In this document: positions 27,390 to 39,520 of the stretch, one piece after another | Position numbering within the stretch: the stretch's first letter is position 1 | How the letters are laid out: the number at the start of each line of letters is the position of its first letter | Assembly: GCF_010634855.1 (NCBI RefSeq) | Contig: NZ_MWLQ01000011.1 | Span: forward strand, 62,001 to 126,000 | Reading direction: 5' to 3' | Origin: Microbacterium sp. B35-30 | GTDB lineage: Bacteria > Actinomycetota > Actinomycetes > Actinomycetales > Microbacteriaceae | DNA length: 64,000 nucleotides | Position numbers and translations under genes: made by a program | The notes under the pieces: generated by a model | Databases searched by the model: none | Told to the model about the DNA's origin: nothing | What the model saw: the letters and a program-made list of their open reading frames with translations, nothing else

Positions 27390-28331
27390 TCAGTGCGCGA
27401 GGCGGGCGACCTCATCGGCCGCACGGGCGACGTCGTCGTTCACGACGCGATAGTCGAATTCGCCCTGCGAGGCGAGCTCGGTCTTCGCGGTGCGCAGGCG
27501 CCGCGCACGCTCGGCGGCGTCCTCGGTGCCACGGCCGACCAGGCGCTGCACCAGTTCGTCCCAGCTGGGCGGGAGCAGGAACACGAGCGTCGCCGACGGA
27601 TCCGCCTCGCGCACCTGACGGGCGCCCTGGAGGTCGATCTCGAGCAGGACGGTGCGCCCCCCGGCCAGGGCCTTCTCGATCGGCTTGCGCGGCGTGCCGT
27701 AGCGGTACGCGTTGTGAACGGTCGCGTGCTCCAGCAGCTCGCCGTCGGCGATCATCCGGTCGAATTCGGCGTCGTCGACGAAGAAGTAGTGCTCGCCGTC
27801 GATCTCGCCCGGACGCGGCGCGCGCGTCGTCGCCGACACCGACAGCAGGATCTGGGGGTGATGCGCCTTGATGTGCGCGGCGACCGTGCCCTTGCCGACC
27901 GCGGTGGGGCCGGCCAGCACGACCAGGCGGCTGCGACCGCCCCGAGGCTCGAGCTCGGGCCAGCGGGCGTCCAGGAAGCCTCGAAGGTCCTCCCGTTGAC
28001 GGGAACCGAGGCCGCCGAGCCGCTTGACGGGCGAGATCTCGAGATCGTGCAGGATGCGGTCGCGCTTGCCCTCGCCGATCGCGGGGATGGCGGTGAGGAA
28101 CTCCGGCACGCGCATCGCGCCGGCGGGTGACGCGGGATCGGCGAGAGCGCGACGCAGGAGCTCCTGCGGCGTGATCACCCGCATGGCGACGTCCTTCTTC
28201 AGCGCGGCGCGCTCGCGGCGCGCGGCGACGGCGCGGCGGGAGGCCGCCACACGGTCGACCTCGGGCGGCCGCGCGTGCGCGCCGGAAGTATGGGGCGAGG
28301 CCCCTTCAGAAGGGGTGCGCGAATCGGGCAT
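27390..28331 (-). CDS. gmk: Fusion of actinobacterial integration host factor (mIHF) and guanylate kinase
   Basis: A 313-residue two-domain protein. Residues about 22-121 match mIHF, the DNA-binding nucleoid protein of actinobacteria: a basic N-terminal helix ([20 protein letters not shown]), [21 protein letters not shown] and the hallmark end [21 protein letters not shown]. Residues about 135-313 are a complete guanylate kinase (GMP to GDP): P-loop GPTAVGKGT (141-149), [34 protein letters not shown] and [12 protein letters not shown]. In other actinobacteria mihF and gmk are adjacent separate genes in the same order. The reading frame runs through without a stop or restart signal. I chose ATG 28331, two bases before the pyrF stop; in-frame GTGs at 28340 and 28343 are alternatives. 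Confidence 0.93.
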   Translation of the reverse strand: MPDSRTPSEGASPHTSGAHARPPEVDRVAASRRAVAARRERAALKKDVAMRVITPQELLRRALADPASPAGAMRVPEFLTAIPAIGEGKRDRILHDLEISPVKRLGGLGSRQREDLRGFLDARWPELEPRGGRSRLVVLAGPTAVGKGTVAAHIKAHHPQILLSVSATTRAPRPGEIDGEHYFFVDDAEFDRMIADGELLEHATVHNAYRYGTPRKPIEKALAGGRTVLLEIDLQGARQVREADPSATLVFLLPPSWDELVQRLVGRGTEDAAERARRLRTAKTELASQGEFDYRVVNDDVARAADEVARLAH

Positions 28332-28332
28332 G

Positions 28333-29162
28333 TCAATCACCACGGTAGAGAAGGGCGCGCTCGGAGATGCGCGCGGCGAGCCGGTCGGGTCCGGCAGCCA
28401 GGATGCTGCGGCTCTCCGACGCTATCACCGCTTCCGCCAGGTCGCCGAAGCGCGCGCGGAGGTCGTGCGGTTCGGCACCCTGATGACCGAAGCCCGGAGC
28501 GAGGATCGGGGCGACCGGCGAGAACACCCGGAGCCCGGCATCCGTCCAGTCCACCGTCGCGCCGACGACGACCCCGAGGCTCGCCCACTGCCCGTCCGGG
28601 GTCGTGCCGGCGTTGCGCTCCGAGATCTCGCGCATGATCGCTGCCGACACCGTCTCGCTGCTCGGGAGCACCGCGCGCTGCGCCGTGAAGGCATCGGGAT
28701 TGCTCGTCGCGGCGAGCACGAACACGCCCTTGCCGTGGCGTTCAGCGATGACGAACGTCCCCTCGAGAGCGCCCACGCCGAGGAAGGGGTTCGCCGTCAC
28801 CGCGTCGGCCTCGAGCGGAGAGCCCGGCGTGAGCCACGCCTCTGCGTAGGCGTCCATCGTCGTGCCGATGTCGCCGCGCTTCGCGTCGGCGATCACGAGC
28901 AGCCCTGCCGCGCGCGCTGCCGCCATCACGGTCTCGAGCGCCGCGAACCCGGCGGACCCATAGCGCTCGAAGAACGAGACCTGCGGCTTGACGACCCCGA
29001 CACGGCCCGCAGCCGCGTCCACGACGCGCAGGCCGAACTCCCGCGCACCGGCGGCGGAGGCATCCATCCCCCACTCGGCGAGGAGGTGCGCGTGCGGATC
29101 GATGCCGACGCACAGCTGCCCGTGCGTCGCCGTCGCCGCGCGGACGCGCTCGCCGAACGAGG

Positions 29163-29166
<4 letters not shown>
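28333..29166 (-). CDS. pyrF: Orotidine 5'-phosphate decarboxylase (subfamily 2)
   Basis: A 277-residue enzyme making UMP from [15 protein letters not shown] and the catalytic [22 protein letters not shown] (Asp-Lys-Asp network) are diagnostic, and [12 protein letters not shown] precedes them; the long form without the short-family layout places it in subfamily 2 as in mycobacteria. [11 protein letters not shown] is the phosphate-binding end. ATG 29166 overlaps the carB stop (ATGA). It is the last pyrimidine gene before the mIHF-Gmk fusion. Confidence 0.96.
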
Positions 29167-32449
<3,283 letters not shown>

Positions 32450-32450
<1 letters not shown>

Positions 32451-33607
32451 TACTTCGCGGCCTTCTTCTGGAGGTTCGCGACGACGAGGTCGCGGAAGCG
32501 GTCGAACAGGTAGTTGGCGTCGTGCGGGCCGGCGGCGGCCTCGGGGTGGTACTGCACGGAGAACGCCGGGATGTCGAGGGCGCGCAGGCCCTCGACCACC
32601 TGGTCGTTCAGCCCGACGTGGCTGACCTCGATGCGGCCGTAGCCGTTCGGGCTGTCGAACTCGCCGTCGACCGGGGCGTCCACCGCGAAGCCGTGGTTGT
32701 GGGCCGTGATCTCGACGCGGCCCGTGGACTTGTCGAGCACCGGCTGGTTGATGCCGCGGTGGCCGAAGGGCAGCTTGTAGGTGCCGAGGCCGAGCGCCCG
32801 GCCGAGCAGCTGGTTGCCGAAGCAGATGCCGAAGAACGGGAGTCCGTCGTCGAGCACGCCGCGCAGCAGGTCGACGTGGTCGCCCGAAGCCGCCGGGTCG
32901 CCCGGGCCGTTGGAGTAGAACACGGCCACCGGGTCGATCGCACGGATCTGGTCGATCGTGACGTCCTGCGGCAGCACGTGCACGTCGAATCCCCGCGCGG
33001 CGAGGTTGTCGACGGTCGCCTGCTTCACGCCGAGGTCGAGCACGGCGAGGTTGCCGATGCGCTCGCCGGTCGCCTTCGTCACCTCGGCGGCGGCCACCGA
33101 CACCTGGGCGGAGAGGTTCTGACCGGCCATCTGCGGAGCCTCGCGGACGAGGCGCAGCTGCTCCTCGGCGTCGATGCCCGCCGCGTCGCCGGAGAAGATC
33201 GCGCCGCGCATGCTGCCCGCCGAGCGGATGTGGCGGGTCACGGCGCGCGTGTCGATGCCGCTGATGCCCACCACGCCGTCCCTCGCCAGGGCCGCGTCGA
33301 GCTCCTCGTCGGCGCGCCAGTTGGAGACGACGCGGGAGGGGTCGCGCACGATGTACCCCGCCACCCAGATGCGGCGCGATTCCGGGTCCTCGTCGTTCAT
33401 GCCGGTGTTGCCGATGTGCGGCGCGGTCTGCAGCACGATCTGGCCCGCGTACGAGGGATCGGTGAGCGTCTCCTGGTACCCGGTCATGCCGGTGGAGAAC
33501 ACCACCTCGCCGATGGAGGTGCCCTGGGCGCCGTACGCGCGTCCGGTGTGACGGGTCCCGTCCTCGAGCACGAGGACTGCGGGGTCGGTCTGGAAGAGGG
33601 AGGTCAT
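32450..33607 (-). CDS. carA: Carbamoyl phosphate synthase small subunit
   Basis: A 385-residue glutamine amidotransferase subunit supplying ammonia to Car[16 protein letters not shown] and [26 protein letters not shown] form the N-terminal domain; the nucleophile Cys lies in [16 protein letters not shown] and the catalytic His/Glu in [18 protein letters not shown] 33607 overlaps the stop of the small membrane protein gene (ATGA). Confidence 0.97.
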
Positions 33608-34113
33608 GAGTCGGTTCCCGTCTGGTTCGGCGGAAGGATGCCGGCCACAGCGTCCGCGAGAGCGCGGGCCGAGGCATCCTGGGGTCGGAAGTAGCTGTCG
33701 ACGGTCGTGCCGGCGTCGGTGCGCCAGGTCAGCCGGGTGAGTCCGCCCGGCTCGACCACCCGGTCGATCGCGACGGTGGACTGGTCGACGTCGACGATGC
33801 GGTCGGGCGTCAGCACGAACGGGTCCTGTCCGGTGAGGCCGATGGCCACACCCTCGTCGGCGACGATGACGGTCGCCTTCGAGCGGAACGCCATGCCGGG
33901 GGCCGCGATCCGCTCCAGCGGAGTGTCGCGGGCGGTCGTCGCGACGTACAGGGCGTCGAAGGACGCACGCACGTGTGCGTCGGCGGGCAGCTCGCCCGAA
34001 TGGACGAGCGGCGCGGCATCCCGTCGCGTCCGCCGCCACCACGCCCACGCGAGCGCGGCGAGCAGCACGACGGCCACGGCGATCATGACGGCCAGGGCCC
34101 CTTCACGGGTCAC
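33604..34113 (-). CDS. Membrane-anchored PH-like protein of the pyrimidine operon
   Basis: A 169-residue protein with one N-terminal membrane helix ([22 protein letters not shown]), a basic stop-transfer stretch (RRTRRD) and a cytoplasmic beta-rich region ([48 protein letters not shown]) resembling a bacterial PH domain. The function is unknown. A protein of this kind (Rv1382 in M. tuberculosis) sits between pyrC and carA throughout actinobacteria, so a link to UMP synthesis at the membrane is plausible but unproven. GTG 34113 overlaps the pyrC stop and its own stop overlaps the carA start, so it is tightly coupled to both. Confidence 0.8.
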   Translation of the reverse strand: MTREGALAVMIAVAVVLLAALAWAWWRRTRRDAAPLVHSGELPADAHVRASFDALYVATTARDTPLERIAAPGMAFRSKATVIVADEGVAIGLTGQDPFVLTPDRIVDVDQSTVAIDRVVEPGGLTRLTWRTDAGTTVDSYFRPQDASARALADAVAGILPPNQTGTDS

Positions 34114-35420
34114 GCGCGCACCCCCGGGGTGTCGAGCAGAGCGCCGTCGGCGACGGTGACCGTTCCCTGGTGGAGCGTCCAGCGCACCTCGCCGGGAAGC
34201 TCGCGGCCGAGGTACGGCGAGTTCAGGCTCCGACCACGCAGATCGTCGGTCGTGAAGGTGCGGCGGGGCGCCGGGTCGTAGAACGCGAGGGATGCCGGCT
34301 GGCCCTCGGTGAGCGGGGTGCCGTGCCCCGCGAGGCGGCCGATGCGCGCGGGCTCGCGCGACATCACCCGTGCGACATCGCCCCAGGTGAGCAGTCCGGT
34401 GTCGACCATCGACTGCTGCACGACCCGCAGCGCGCTCTCGAGGCCCACCATGCCGTTGGCCGCCGCGTGCCACTCGCACGCCTTCGACTCGGCGGGGTGG
34501 GGGGCGTGGTCGGTCGCGACGATGTCGATCGTGCCGTCGGCGAGGCCCTCGCGCACCGCGAGCACGTCCTCCTCGCGGCGCAGCGGCGGGTTGACCTTGA
34601 AGCGGGCGTCGTAGTCGCGTACCAGCTCGTCGGTCAGGAGCAGGTGGTGCGGGGTGACCTCGGCCGTCACGTCCACGCCGCGGCGCTTGGCCCAGCGGAT
34701 GATGTCGACCGAGCCCGCCGTCGAGAGGTGGCAGACGTGCAGGCGCGAGCCGACGTGCTCGGCGAGGAGCACGTCGCGGGCGATGATCGACTCTTCGGCG
34801 ACCGCGGGCCAGCCGGCGAGTCCCAGCTCCGCGGACACGGCGCCCTCGTTCATCTGCGCGCCCTCGGTGAGGCGCGGGTCCTGCGCGTGCTGCGCGACGA
34901 CGCCGTCGAACGCCTTCACGTACTCGAGCGCTCGCCGCATGATGAGCGGGTCCCAGACGCAGAAGCCGTCGTCGCTGAAGACGCGCACACGGGCGCGGGA
35001 GTCGGCCATGGCGCCGAGCTCGGCCAGGCGCTCGCCCTTCTGCCCGACGGTCACCGCACCGATCGGCTGCACCGTGACGAAGCCGGCCGCCTCACCGAGG
35101 GCGAGCTCCTGCTCGACGACACCGGCCGTGTCGGCGACCGGCGAGGTGTTGGGCATCGCGAACACGGCGGTGTAGCCGCCCGCCGCGGCGGCGCGCGATC
35201 CGGTCAGGATCGTCTCGGATGCCTCGTACCCGGGTTCGCGCAGATGCGAGTGCAGATCGACCAGGCCCGGCAGCAGCACGAGGCCGTCGACGTCGACCAC
35301 GGTCGCGCCGGCGCGGCTCAGGCCGGGGCCGATCTCGGCGATGACGCCGTCCGCGACGATCACGTCGGCGAGGGTGGTGGCCTCGACCTGGGCGCCGCGG
35401 AAGAGAAGGGTCTCGCTCAC
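34110..35420 (-). CDS. pyrC: Dihydroorotase
   Basis: A 436-residue amidohydrolase (class I) that cyclises carbamoyl aspartate. [17 protein letters not shown] carries the first zinc His pair; the later zinc His residues lie in [12 protein letters not shown] and [15 protein letters not shown] [15 protein letters not shown] is the catalytic Asp motif. The end [15 protein letters not shown] is typical. GTG 35420 overlaps the pyrB stop (GTGA). Confidence 0.96.
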   Translation of the reverse strand: MSETLLFRGAQVEATTLADVIVADGVIAEIGPGLSRAGATVVDVDGLVLLPGLVDLHSHLREPGYEASETILTGSRAAAAGGYTAVFAMPNTSPVADTAGVVEQELALGEAAGFVTVQPIGAVTVGQKGERLAELGAMADSRARVRVFSDDGFCVWDPLIMRRALEYVKAFDGVVAQHAQDPRLTEGAQMNEGAVSAELGLAGWPAVAEESIIARDVLLAEHVGSRLHVCHLSTAGSVDIIRWAKRRGVDVTAEVTPHHLLLTDELVRDYDARFKVNPPLRREEDVLAVREGLADGTIDIVATDHAPHPAESKACEWHAAANGMVGLESALRVVQQSMVDTGLLTWGDVARVMSREPARIGRLAGHGTPLTEGQPASLAFYDPAPRRTFTTDDLRGRSLNSPYLGRELPGEVRWTLHQGTVTVADGALLDTPGVRA

Positions 35421-36430
35421 GGGGTGTTCTCCTTCTCTGAGCCCACCGGGGCGGGCGCGTTCATCGCGGGTGTGCTGTCGGCTGCGTCGTGCTCCGCGCC
35501 CGCCAGCAGCAGGTAGAGCGCGGCCATGCGCACCGAGACGCCGTTCGCCACCTGCTCGAGCACGGTCGAGCGCGGCGAGTCCGCGGCTTCTGCGGAGATC
35601 TCCAGACCCCGGTTCATGGGTCCGGGGTGCATGACAATGCTATCCGCTCCGAGCGCCTGAAGGCGGCGTGCGTCGAGGCCCCAGCGGCGCGAATACTCCC
35701 GTTCAGTGGGGAAATACGCGGCGTTCATGCGCTCCAGCTGGATGCGCAGCATCATGAGCGCGTCCGGTGCCGACGCGATCGCCTCGTCGAGGTCATAGAG
35801 CGTCCGCACCGGCCAGCGCGACATATCCTGCGGCACGAGGGTGGGGGGCGCGACGAGGGTCACGTGAGCGCCGAGGGTGTGCAGCAGCCAGACATTGGAC
35901 CGGGCCACCCGCGAGTGCAGGATGTCGCCGACGATCGCGACCTTCATGCCCGCGAGGTCGCGGCCGCGGCTGTCGTCGCCGAACCGGCGCTTGCGGATCG
36001 TGAAGGCGTCCAGGAGCGCCTGTGTCGGGTGCTCGTGGGTGCCGTCGCCGGCGTTGACGACGCCGGCGCTGATCCAGCCGCTGGTCGCGAGGGTGCGGGG
36101 GGCGCCGGACGCGCCGTGGCGGATGACGACGGCATCCGCTCCCATCGCCTGGAGGGTCTGCGCCGTGTCCTGCAGCGACTCCCCCTTCGAGACGCTCGAG
36201 CCCTTCGCCGAGAAGTTGATGACATCGGCCGACAGTCGCTTCGCGGCGGCCTCGAACGAGATGCGCGTGCGTGTCGAGTCCTCGAAGAACAGGTTGACGA
36301 CGGTCTTGCCCCGCAGGGTGGGGAGCTTCTTGACCTCGCGCCGCTGCGTGTCGGCCATGTCCTCGGCCACGTCGAGGATGCGCAGCGCGTCCTGGCGGGC
36401 GAGCGTCCGGGTGTCGAGCAGGTGCCTCAT
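35417..36430 (-). CDS. pyrB: Aspartate carbamoyltransferase catalytic subunit
   Basis: A 337-residue enzyme for the committed step of pyrimidine synthesis. The carbamoyl-phosphate motif is [34 protein letters not shown] forms the 80s-like loop; [14 protein letters not shown] binds the substrate and [12 protein letters not shown] the aspartate side. No regulatory PyrI is encoded. The start ATG 36430 lies seven bases after pyrR. The C-terminal 20 residues are a polar tail. Confidence 0.97.
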   Translation of the reverse strand: MRHLLDTRTLARQDALRILDVAEDMADTQRREVKKLPTLRGKTVVNLFFEDSTRTRISFEAAAKRLSADVINFSAKGSSVSKGESLQDTAQTLQAMGADAVVIRHGASGAPRTLATSGWISAGVVNAGDGTHEHPTQALLDAFTIRKRRFGDDSRGRDLAGMKVAIVGDILHSRVARSNVWLLHTLGAHVTLVAPPTLVPQDMSRWPVRTLYDLDEAIASAPDALMMLRIQLERMNAAYFPTEREYSRRWGLDARRLQALGADSIVMHPGPMNRGLEISAEAADSPRSTVLEQVANGVSVRMAALYLLLAGAEHDAADSTPAMNAPAPVGSEKENTP

Positions 36431-36437
36431 GCTCCGG

Positions 36438-36971
36438 TCACCGTCCTTCGATCGTGACGGATTCGGCGCCGTCGGTCTCGTGCAGGCGCACGTTCACGCG
36501 CTCTTCGCGGGAGCTCGGCAGGTTCTTGCCGACGAAGTCGGGGCGGATCGGCAGTTCGCGGTGGCCCCGGTCGACGAGCGTCGCCAGCCGCACCGCAGCG
36601 GGCCGGCCGATGTCCTGCAGGGCGTCGAGGGCGGCACGGATGCTGCGTCCTGAGAAGAGGACGTCGTCCACGAGCACGACCACCTTGCCGTCGATGCCGC
36701 CTGGCGGAATCTGGGTGCGCTGCGGGGCACGCGTCGGATTGCGGTGCAGGTCGTCGCGGTACATCGTGACGTCGAGGGCCCCGATCGGGACGGTGACGCC
36801 GCCGAACTGCTCGACGAGCGCGCCGATGCGGTGGGCGAGGGTAACGCCGCGAGTGGGGATGCCGAGGAGGACCAGGCCCTCGGGACCCTTGTTGGACTCG
36901 AGGATCTCGTGGGAGATCCGAGTCAGGGCCCGGGCGATGTCGGCCTCGTGCAGCACGGTGCGCGTGCTCAT
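36438..36971 (-). CDS. pyrR: PyrR: pyrimidine operon regulator / uracil phosphoribosyltransferase
   Basis: A 177-residue PRTase-fold protein. [16 protein letters not shown], the PRPP-binding loop [22 protein letters not shown] and the RNA-facing [32 protein letters not shown] are the hallmark segments. PyrR binds UMP and a conserved RNA loop in pyr leaders, repressing transcription or, in mycobacteria, translation. ATG 36971 follows GGGAGCGGCGG. Just upstream (36988-37001) is a good match to the PyrR-binding loop. It leads the whole pyrR-to-pyrF operon. Confidence 0.96.
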   Translation of the reverse strand: MSTRTVLHEADIARALTRISHEILESNKGPEGLVLLGIPTRGVTLAHRIGALVEQFGGVTVPIGALDVTMYRDDLHRNPTRAPQRTQIPPGGIDGKVVVLVDDVLFSGRSIRAALDALQDIGRPAAVRLATLVDRGHRELPIRPDFVGKNLPSSREERVNVRLHETDGAESVTIEGR

Positions 36972-36987
36972 CCGCCGCTCCCTTCTC

Positions 36988-37001
36988 CGCCTCACGGGAC
37001 G
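36988..37001 (-). promoter_or_regulatory. PyrR-binding RNA loop in the pyr leader
   Basis: On the minus strand CGTCCCGTGAGGCG matches the PyrR-binding consensus ARUCCNGNGAGGYU at 12 of 14 positions, including the invariant GNGAGG. It ends 16 bases before the pyrR ATG, right beside the ribosome-binding site GGAGAAGGGAG, so bound PyrR could block initiation as described for Mycobacterium smegmatis. No terminator hairpin lies between it and pyrR, which favours translational control. Confidence 0.65.
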
Positions 37002-37029
37002 GGGTTAAAGGTTGCTGTGATCGCCGCCC

Positions 37030-37035
37030 AGTCTA
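37030..37035 (-). promoter_or_regulatory. -10 element of the pyrR promoter
   Basis: TAGACT on the minus strand, with a weak TTGGGG 18 bases upstream (37054-37059). It would give a leader of about 50 bases that contains the PyrR loop. It lies just after the terminator of the doxX gene. Confidence 0.45.
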
Positions 37036-37045
37036 CGTCACCGCG

Positions 37046-37073
37046 AAGGCCGGCCCCAATCGGGACCGGCCTT
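37046..37073 (-). terminator. Terminator after the DoxX gene
   Basis: AAGGCCGGCCCC (37046-37057) and GGGACCGGCCTT (37062-37073) pair over 11 of 12 positions with loop AATC, 21 bases beyond the DoxX stop. It insulates the pyr operon from the upstream gene. Confidence 0.7.
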
Positions 37074-37093
37074 CGGGGTGCGCCTCGTGATCG

Positions 37094-37633
37094 TCAGGGG
37101 CGCGTGGCAGGCCCGCGCAGCACCTGCGAGGCGACGACGAGGGCGGCGGCGATCAGCACGACGTTCTTGAAGATGTACTGTCCGGTGAGCGTCGGGCCGG
37201 CGGTGCCGAACACCTCGGCAGGCAGCAGCACGAGCGGCGAGAGGATGCCGACGAACGCGAGCGCGAGCACCACGAGGCCGACGCGGGCGAAGGCGCCCCC
37301 GGCGATGAGGAGGGCTCCCGCCGCGACCTCGATCAGCGCGGTGGCGACGAGCGCCGCCTGGCCGCTCACGAGTCCGAACGTCAGCTTCTCCCACGTCTGG
37401 CTCACGAGAGCCTCGACGGGGCTCACTCCGGGGAAGAACTTCATCGCGCCGAAGACGACGAACACACCGCCGAGGGCGATGCGCAGCGCCGGGATGCTCC
37501 AGCGCTGCAGCGCGGTCTTGGTCGCAGCTTCGGCGCGCGCCTCCCATGACAGCAGGGTGCGGATCGTGCTCGGACGGCCGGTGCGTGCGGGGGCGACGAC
37601 GCCGGCGGCGCCGCGGACGGGAACGGTGGTCAT
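37094..37633 (-). CDS. DoxX-family membrane protein
   Basis: A 179-residue protein with four hydrophobic helices after a 45-residue polar N-terminus: ALRIALGGVFVVFGAMKFFPG, AALVATALIEVAAGALLIAGG, VGLVVLALAFVGILSPLVLL and FKNVVLIAAALVVASQVL. The GVFVVFGAMKFFPG stretch and the four-helix layout are those of DoxX proteins, linked in other bacteria to thiol/oxidant handling. The actual function here is unknown. ATG 37633 follows GAAGGAGTCACGCC. A 16-bp perfect palindrome lies 26 bases upstream. It is a single gene between two terminators. Confidence 0.85.
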   Translation of the reverse strand: MTTVPVRGAAGVVAPARTGRPSTIRTLLSWEARAEAATKTALQRWSIPALRIALGGVFVVFGAMKFFPGVSPVEALVSQTWEKLTFGLVSGQAALVATALIEVAAGALLIAGGAFARVGLVVLALAFVGILSPLVLLPAEVFGTAGPTLTGQYIFKNVVLIAAALVVASQVLRGPATRP

Positions 37634-37652
37634 GGCGTGACTCCTTCGGGTT

Positions 37653-37685
37653 CTGATCGCCCGCGATCGCGGGCACGGTGATCAG
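37653..37685. promoter_or_regulatory. Nested palindrome upstream of the DoxX gene, probable operator
   Basis: GCCCGCGATCGCGGGC (37659-37674) is a perfect 16-bp palindrome, flanked by CTGATC (37653-37658) and GATCAG (37680-37685). A direct repeat CACGGTGAT occurs at about 37674 and 37700. It sits where a promoter would lie; a regulator site is likely, though no regulator gene is next to it. Confidence 0.45.
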
Positions 37686-37758
37686 GACTCCCTCGGCCGC
37701 ACGGTGATACGGATCGGCACGGATTGGCACCGGGGATACACACCTTCGGGCGCAGAAA

Positions 37759-37795
37759 CGCCGTCTGGTTGTAGAAGGTCTACAACCAGACGGCG
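37759..37795 (-). terminator. Terminator after the MBL-Rieske gene
   Basis: A 17-bp perfect stem (37759-37775 with 37779-37795), loop AGG, starting 12 bases beyond the stop. On the minus strand it is followed by a short TTTC. It is the only AT-richer stem in the area. Confidence 0.85.
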
Positions 37796-37806
37796 CCGCG
37801 GTCCGC

Positions 37807-39381
37807 TCAGGCGGCGGGCGTCGTCACCTCGCGGTGCGCGTCGTCCTCGACCAGCGACGCACGGATCGGGTGCCCCTGGCTGGTGAGACACTTGCCGCTG
37901 GCCAGGTCCCACTTCCAGTCGTGGAGGGAGCAGGTGAGCACGCCGTCCTCGATCTTGCCGGTCTTGGTGAGGTCCGCACGCAGGTGCGGGCAGCGGCGCT
38001 GCACCTTCCACTCGCCCAGCCGGGCGTCTTCGGTCTGATCGGTCTGCTCCGCGTACCAGTTCTCGACGTACTCGATCCGGTCTCGCGAAAGGCACTTGAG
38101 GAACGTCGTCAGGAACTCGTTGAACTTGCCGCTGCGGCCGACCTCGAACTGCATCGAGAGGAAGATCGAGTTCGACCAGTCGATCTCGTGGTCGGCGATG
38201 TTGGTCGAGACCAGGTCGGCCGGGATCGTGTACCAGTAGATGCACTCGTCGTCCTGGTACTCGCGGACCTTCGCCTTCGGGAAGTCCACGACCATGTCGA
38301 GGTCGCCGATGCGGAAGCGCACGACGCCGCCGACGCCGTTGCGGATGGTGCGGGCACGGCGCAGTAGCGGCTCCCACCACTCCTTGATCGCGGCCAGCAT
38401 CTCGTCCGGAGGCAGCACCGCTGCGCGGGTGGCCTCCTCGGCGCGGATCTCGTCCTGGCGGCTGCCCTGCTGTTCGGCGAGATACGACCACTTGTCGTCG
38501 AAGATCCGGTCGATCTCGGCATCCGTGTAGAGCGTCTGCGTGACCGAGAGCGCGCCGTCGTTCAGCTCGACCACGGTGCCGGGCACGAACTCGTAGCCCT
38601 TCTGGTCGGGGCGGAGGTCCTTCATGTGCTGCAGGAACTGCCGCTGGTCGGTGAAGATGGCGTCGCCGTCGAGGCCGTAGCCGTTGTACTTGAACAGCTC
38701 CTCGCGCAGGAACATCGGCGGGCCGGCCATCGGGAAGACGTGCTCGGCGTCGACCTTCTCGATGTAGTACATCGCCCGCTTGTTCTGCGCGTCGCGCTTG
38801 AGCTTCGCGAAGTTCTGCTTGGCATCCTGCGGCAGGTCGTAGACCATCGGCCACCAGATGGCGCCCGACACCTGCGTGAAGTACGCCTCGGGCTTCGAGA
38901 ACGACATCAGCTTCTCGAGGTCGAGCGGATGCGAGTCGTTCTGATTCAGGATGCTGGCGGTCCCGTCGTCGACGCTCAGCGAGGAGTCGCCGATCGGCCC
39001 GTCACTGGGGGCGCGGAGGGGCGTCACCATGAGCTTGAGCGGGCCGAACTCGAGCGGCACCCCGGCCTGCGTGTAGACGATGTTGTCGTAGCCGAGCCGT
39101 CGCAGGTCCTGCTCGAGATCGTCGGTCGGGTAATCCGGCAGCAGGACCTTGATGTCCTTCGGCACGTGGCGCTGCATGAGCGCCGGGTCGAAGTGGTCGC
39201 GGTGGCGGTGCGAGATGTAGAGGAAGTCGGCGTTGCCGTACTTCGCCCAGTCGAGCCCGCGGTTGTCGGGGAACGGGAACCACGACCCGAAGAAGGTCGG
39301 GCCGATCACCGGGTCGCAGAGGATGCTTCCTCCCGCCGTCTCGATGAACATTCCGGCGTGGCCGAGGCCCGTGATGCGCAT
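37807..39381 (-). CDS. MBL-fold protein with C-terminal Rieske [2Fe-2S] domain
   Basis: A 524-residue cytoplasmic protein. Residues 1-250 are a metallo-beta-lactamase fold of the UlaG-like type with HRHRDH (H58, H60, D62, H63). The C-terminus is a Rieske domain: CPH (C464, H466) and CSLH (C484, H487), spacing C-x-H-x17-C-x2-H. The middle (DEMLAAIKEWWEPLLRR, GVGGVVRFRIGDLDMVVDF) resembles no domain I know and may bind the substrate or a hydrophobic ligand. The combination recalls CMP-sialic acid hydroxylase-like proteins with the domains in reverse order, and I recall a similar layout in mycobacteria. The reaction is unknown; oxidation or hydroxylation coupled to a metal site is a guess. ATG 39381 has an excellent GGGGAGGAG site and a TAGACT -10 about 43 bases upstream. 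Confidence 0.85.
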   Translation of the reverse strand: MRITGLGHAGMFIETAGGSILCDPVIGPTFFGSWFPFPDNRGLDWAKYGNADFLYISHRHRDHFDPALMQRHVPKDIKVLLPDYPTDDLEQDLRRLGYDNIVYTQAGVPLEFGPLKLMVTPLRAPSDGPIGDSSLSVDDGTASILNQNDSHPLDLEKLMSFSKPEAYFTQVSGAIWWPMVYDLPQDAKQNFAKLKRDAQNKRAMYYIEKVDAEHVFPMAGPPMFLREELFKYNGYGLDGDAIFTDQRQFLQHMKDLRPDQKGYEFVPGTVVELNDGALSVTQTLYTDAEIDRIFDDKWSYLAEQQGSRQDEIRAEEATRAAVLPPDEMLAAIKEWWEPLLRRARTIRNGVGGVVRFRIGDLDMVVDFPKAKVREYQDDECIYWYTIPADLVSTNIADHEIDWSNSIFLSMQFEVGRSGKFNEFLTTFLKCLSRDRIEYVENWYAEQTDQTEDARLGEWKVQRRCPHLRADLTKTGKIEDGVLTCSLHDWKWDLASGKCLTSQGHPIRASLVEDDAHREVTTPAA

Positions 39382-39424
39382 GGGACTCCTCCCCTATCCA
39401 GCAGTCGTACCGTCGAACCAGACG

Positions 39425-39430
39425 AGTCTA
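39425..39430 (-). promoter_or_regulatory. -10 element of the MBL-Rieske gene
   Basis: TAGACT on the minus strand, identical to the pyrR -10, giving a leader of about 36 bases. No convincing -35 is present. Confidence 0.45.
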
Positions 39431-39520
39431 GGCGAGGCCGGCCGACGCCACCGCGCGGCCCGGCCGTGCAAAAGCAGATCCCGCCCCGTCCCCGCGCGCT
39501 CCGGACCGGGATGGCCCGGA

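Noticed and set aside
36972..37045. A transcription attenuator (terminator/antiterminator pair) before pyrR.
   Set aside because: The only strong hairpin (37046-37073) lies upstream of the promoter and ends the doxX transcript; nothing terminator-like lies between the -10 and pyrR.
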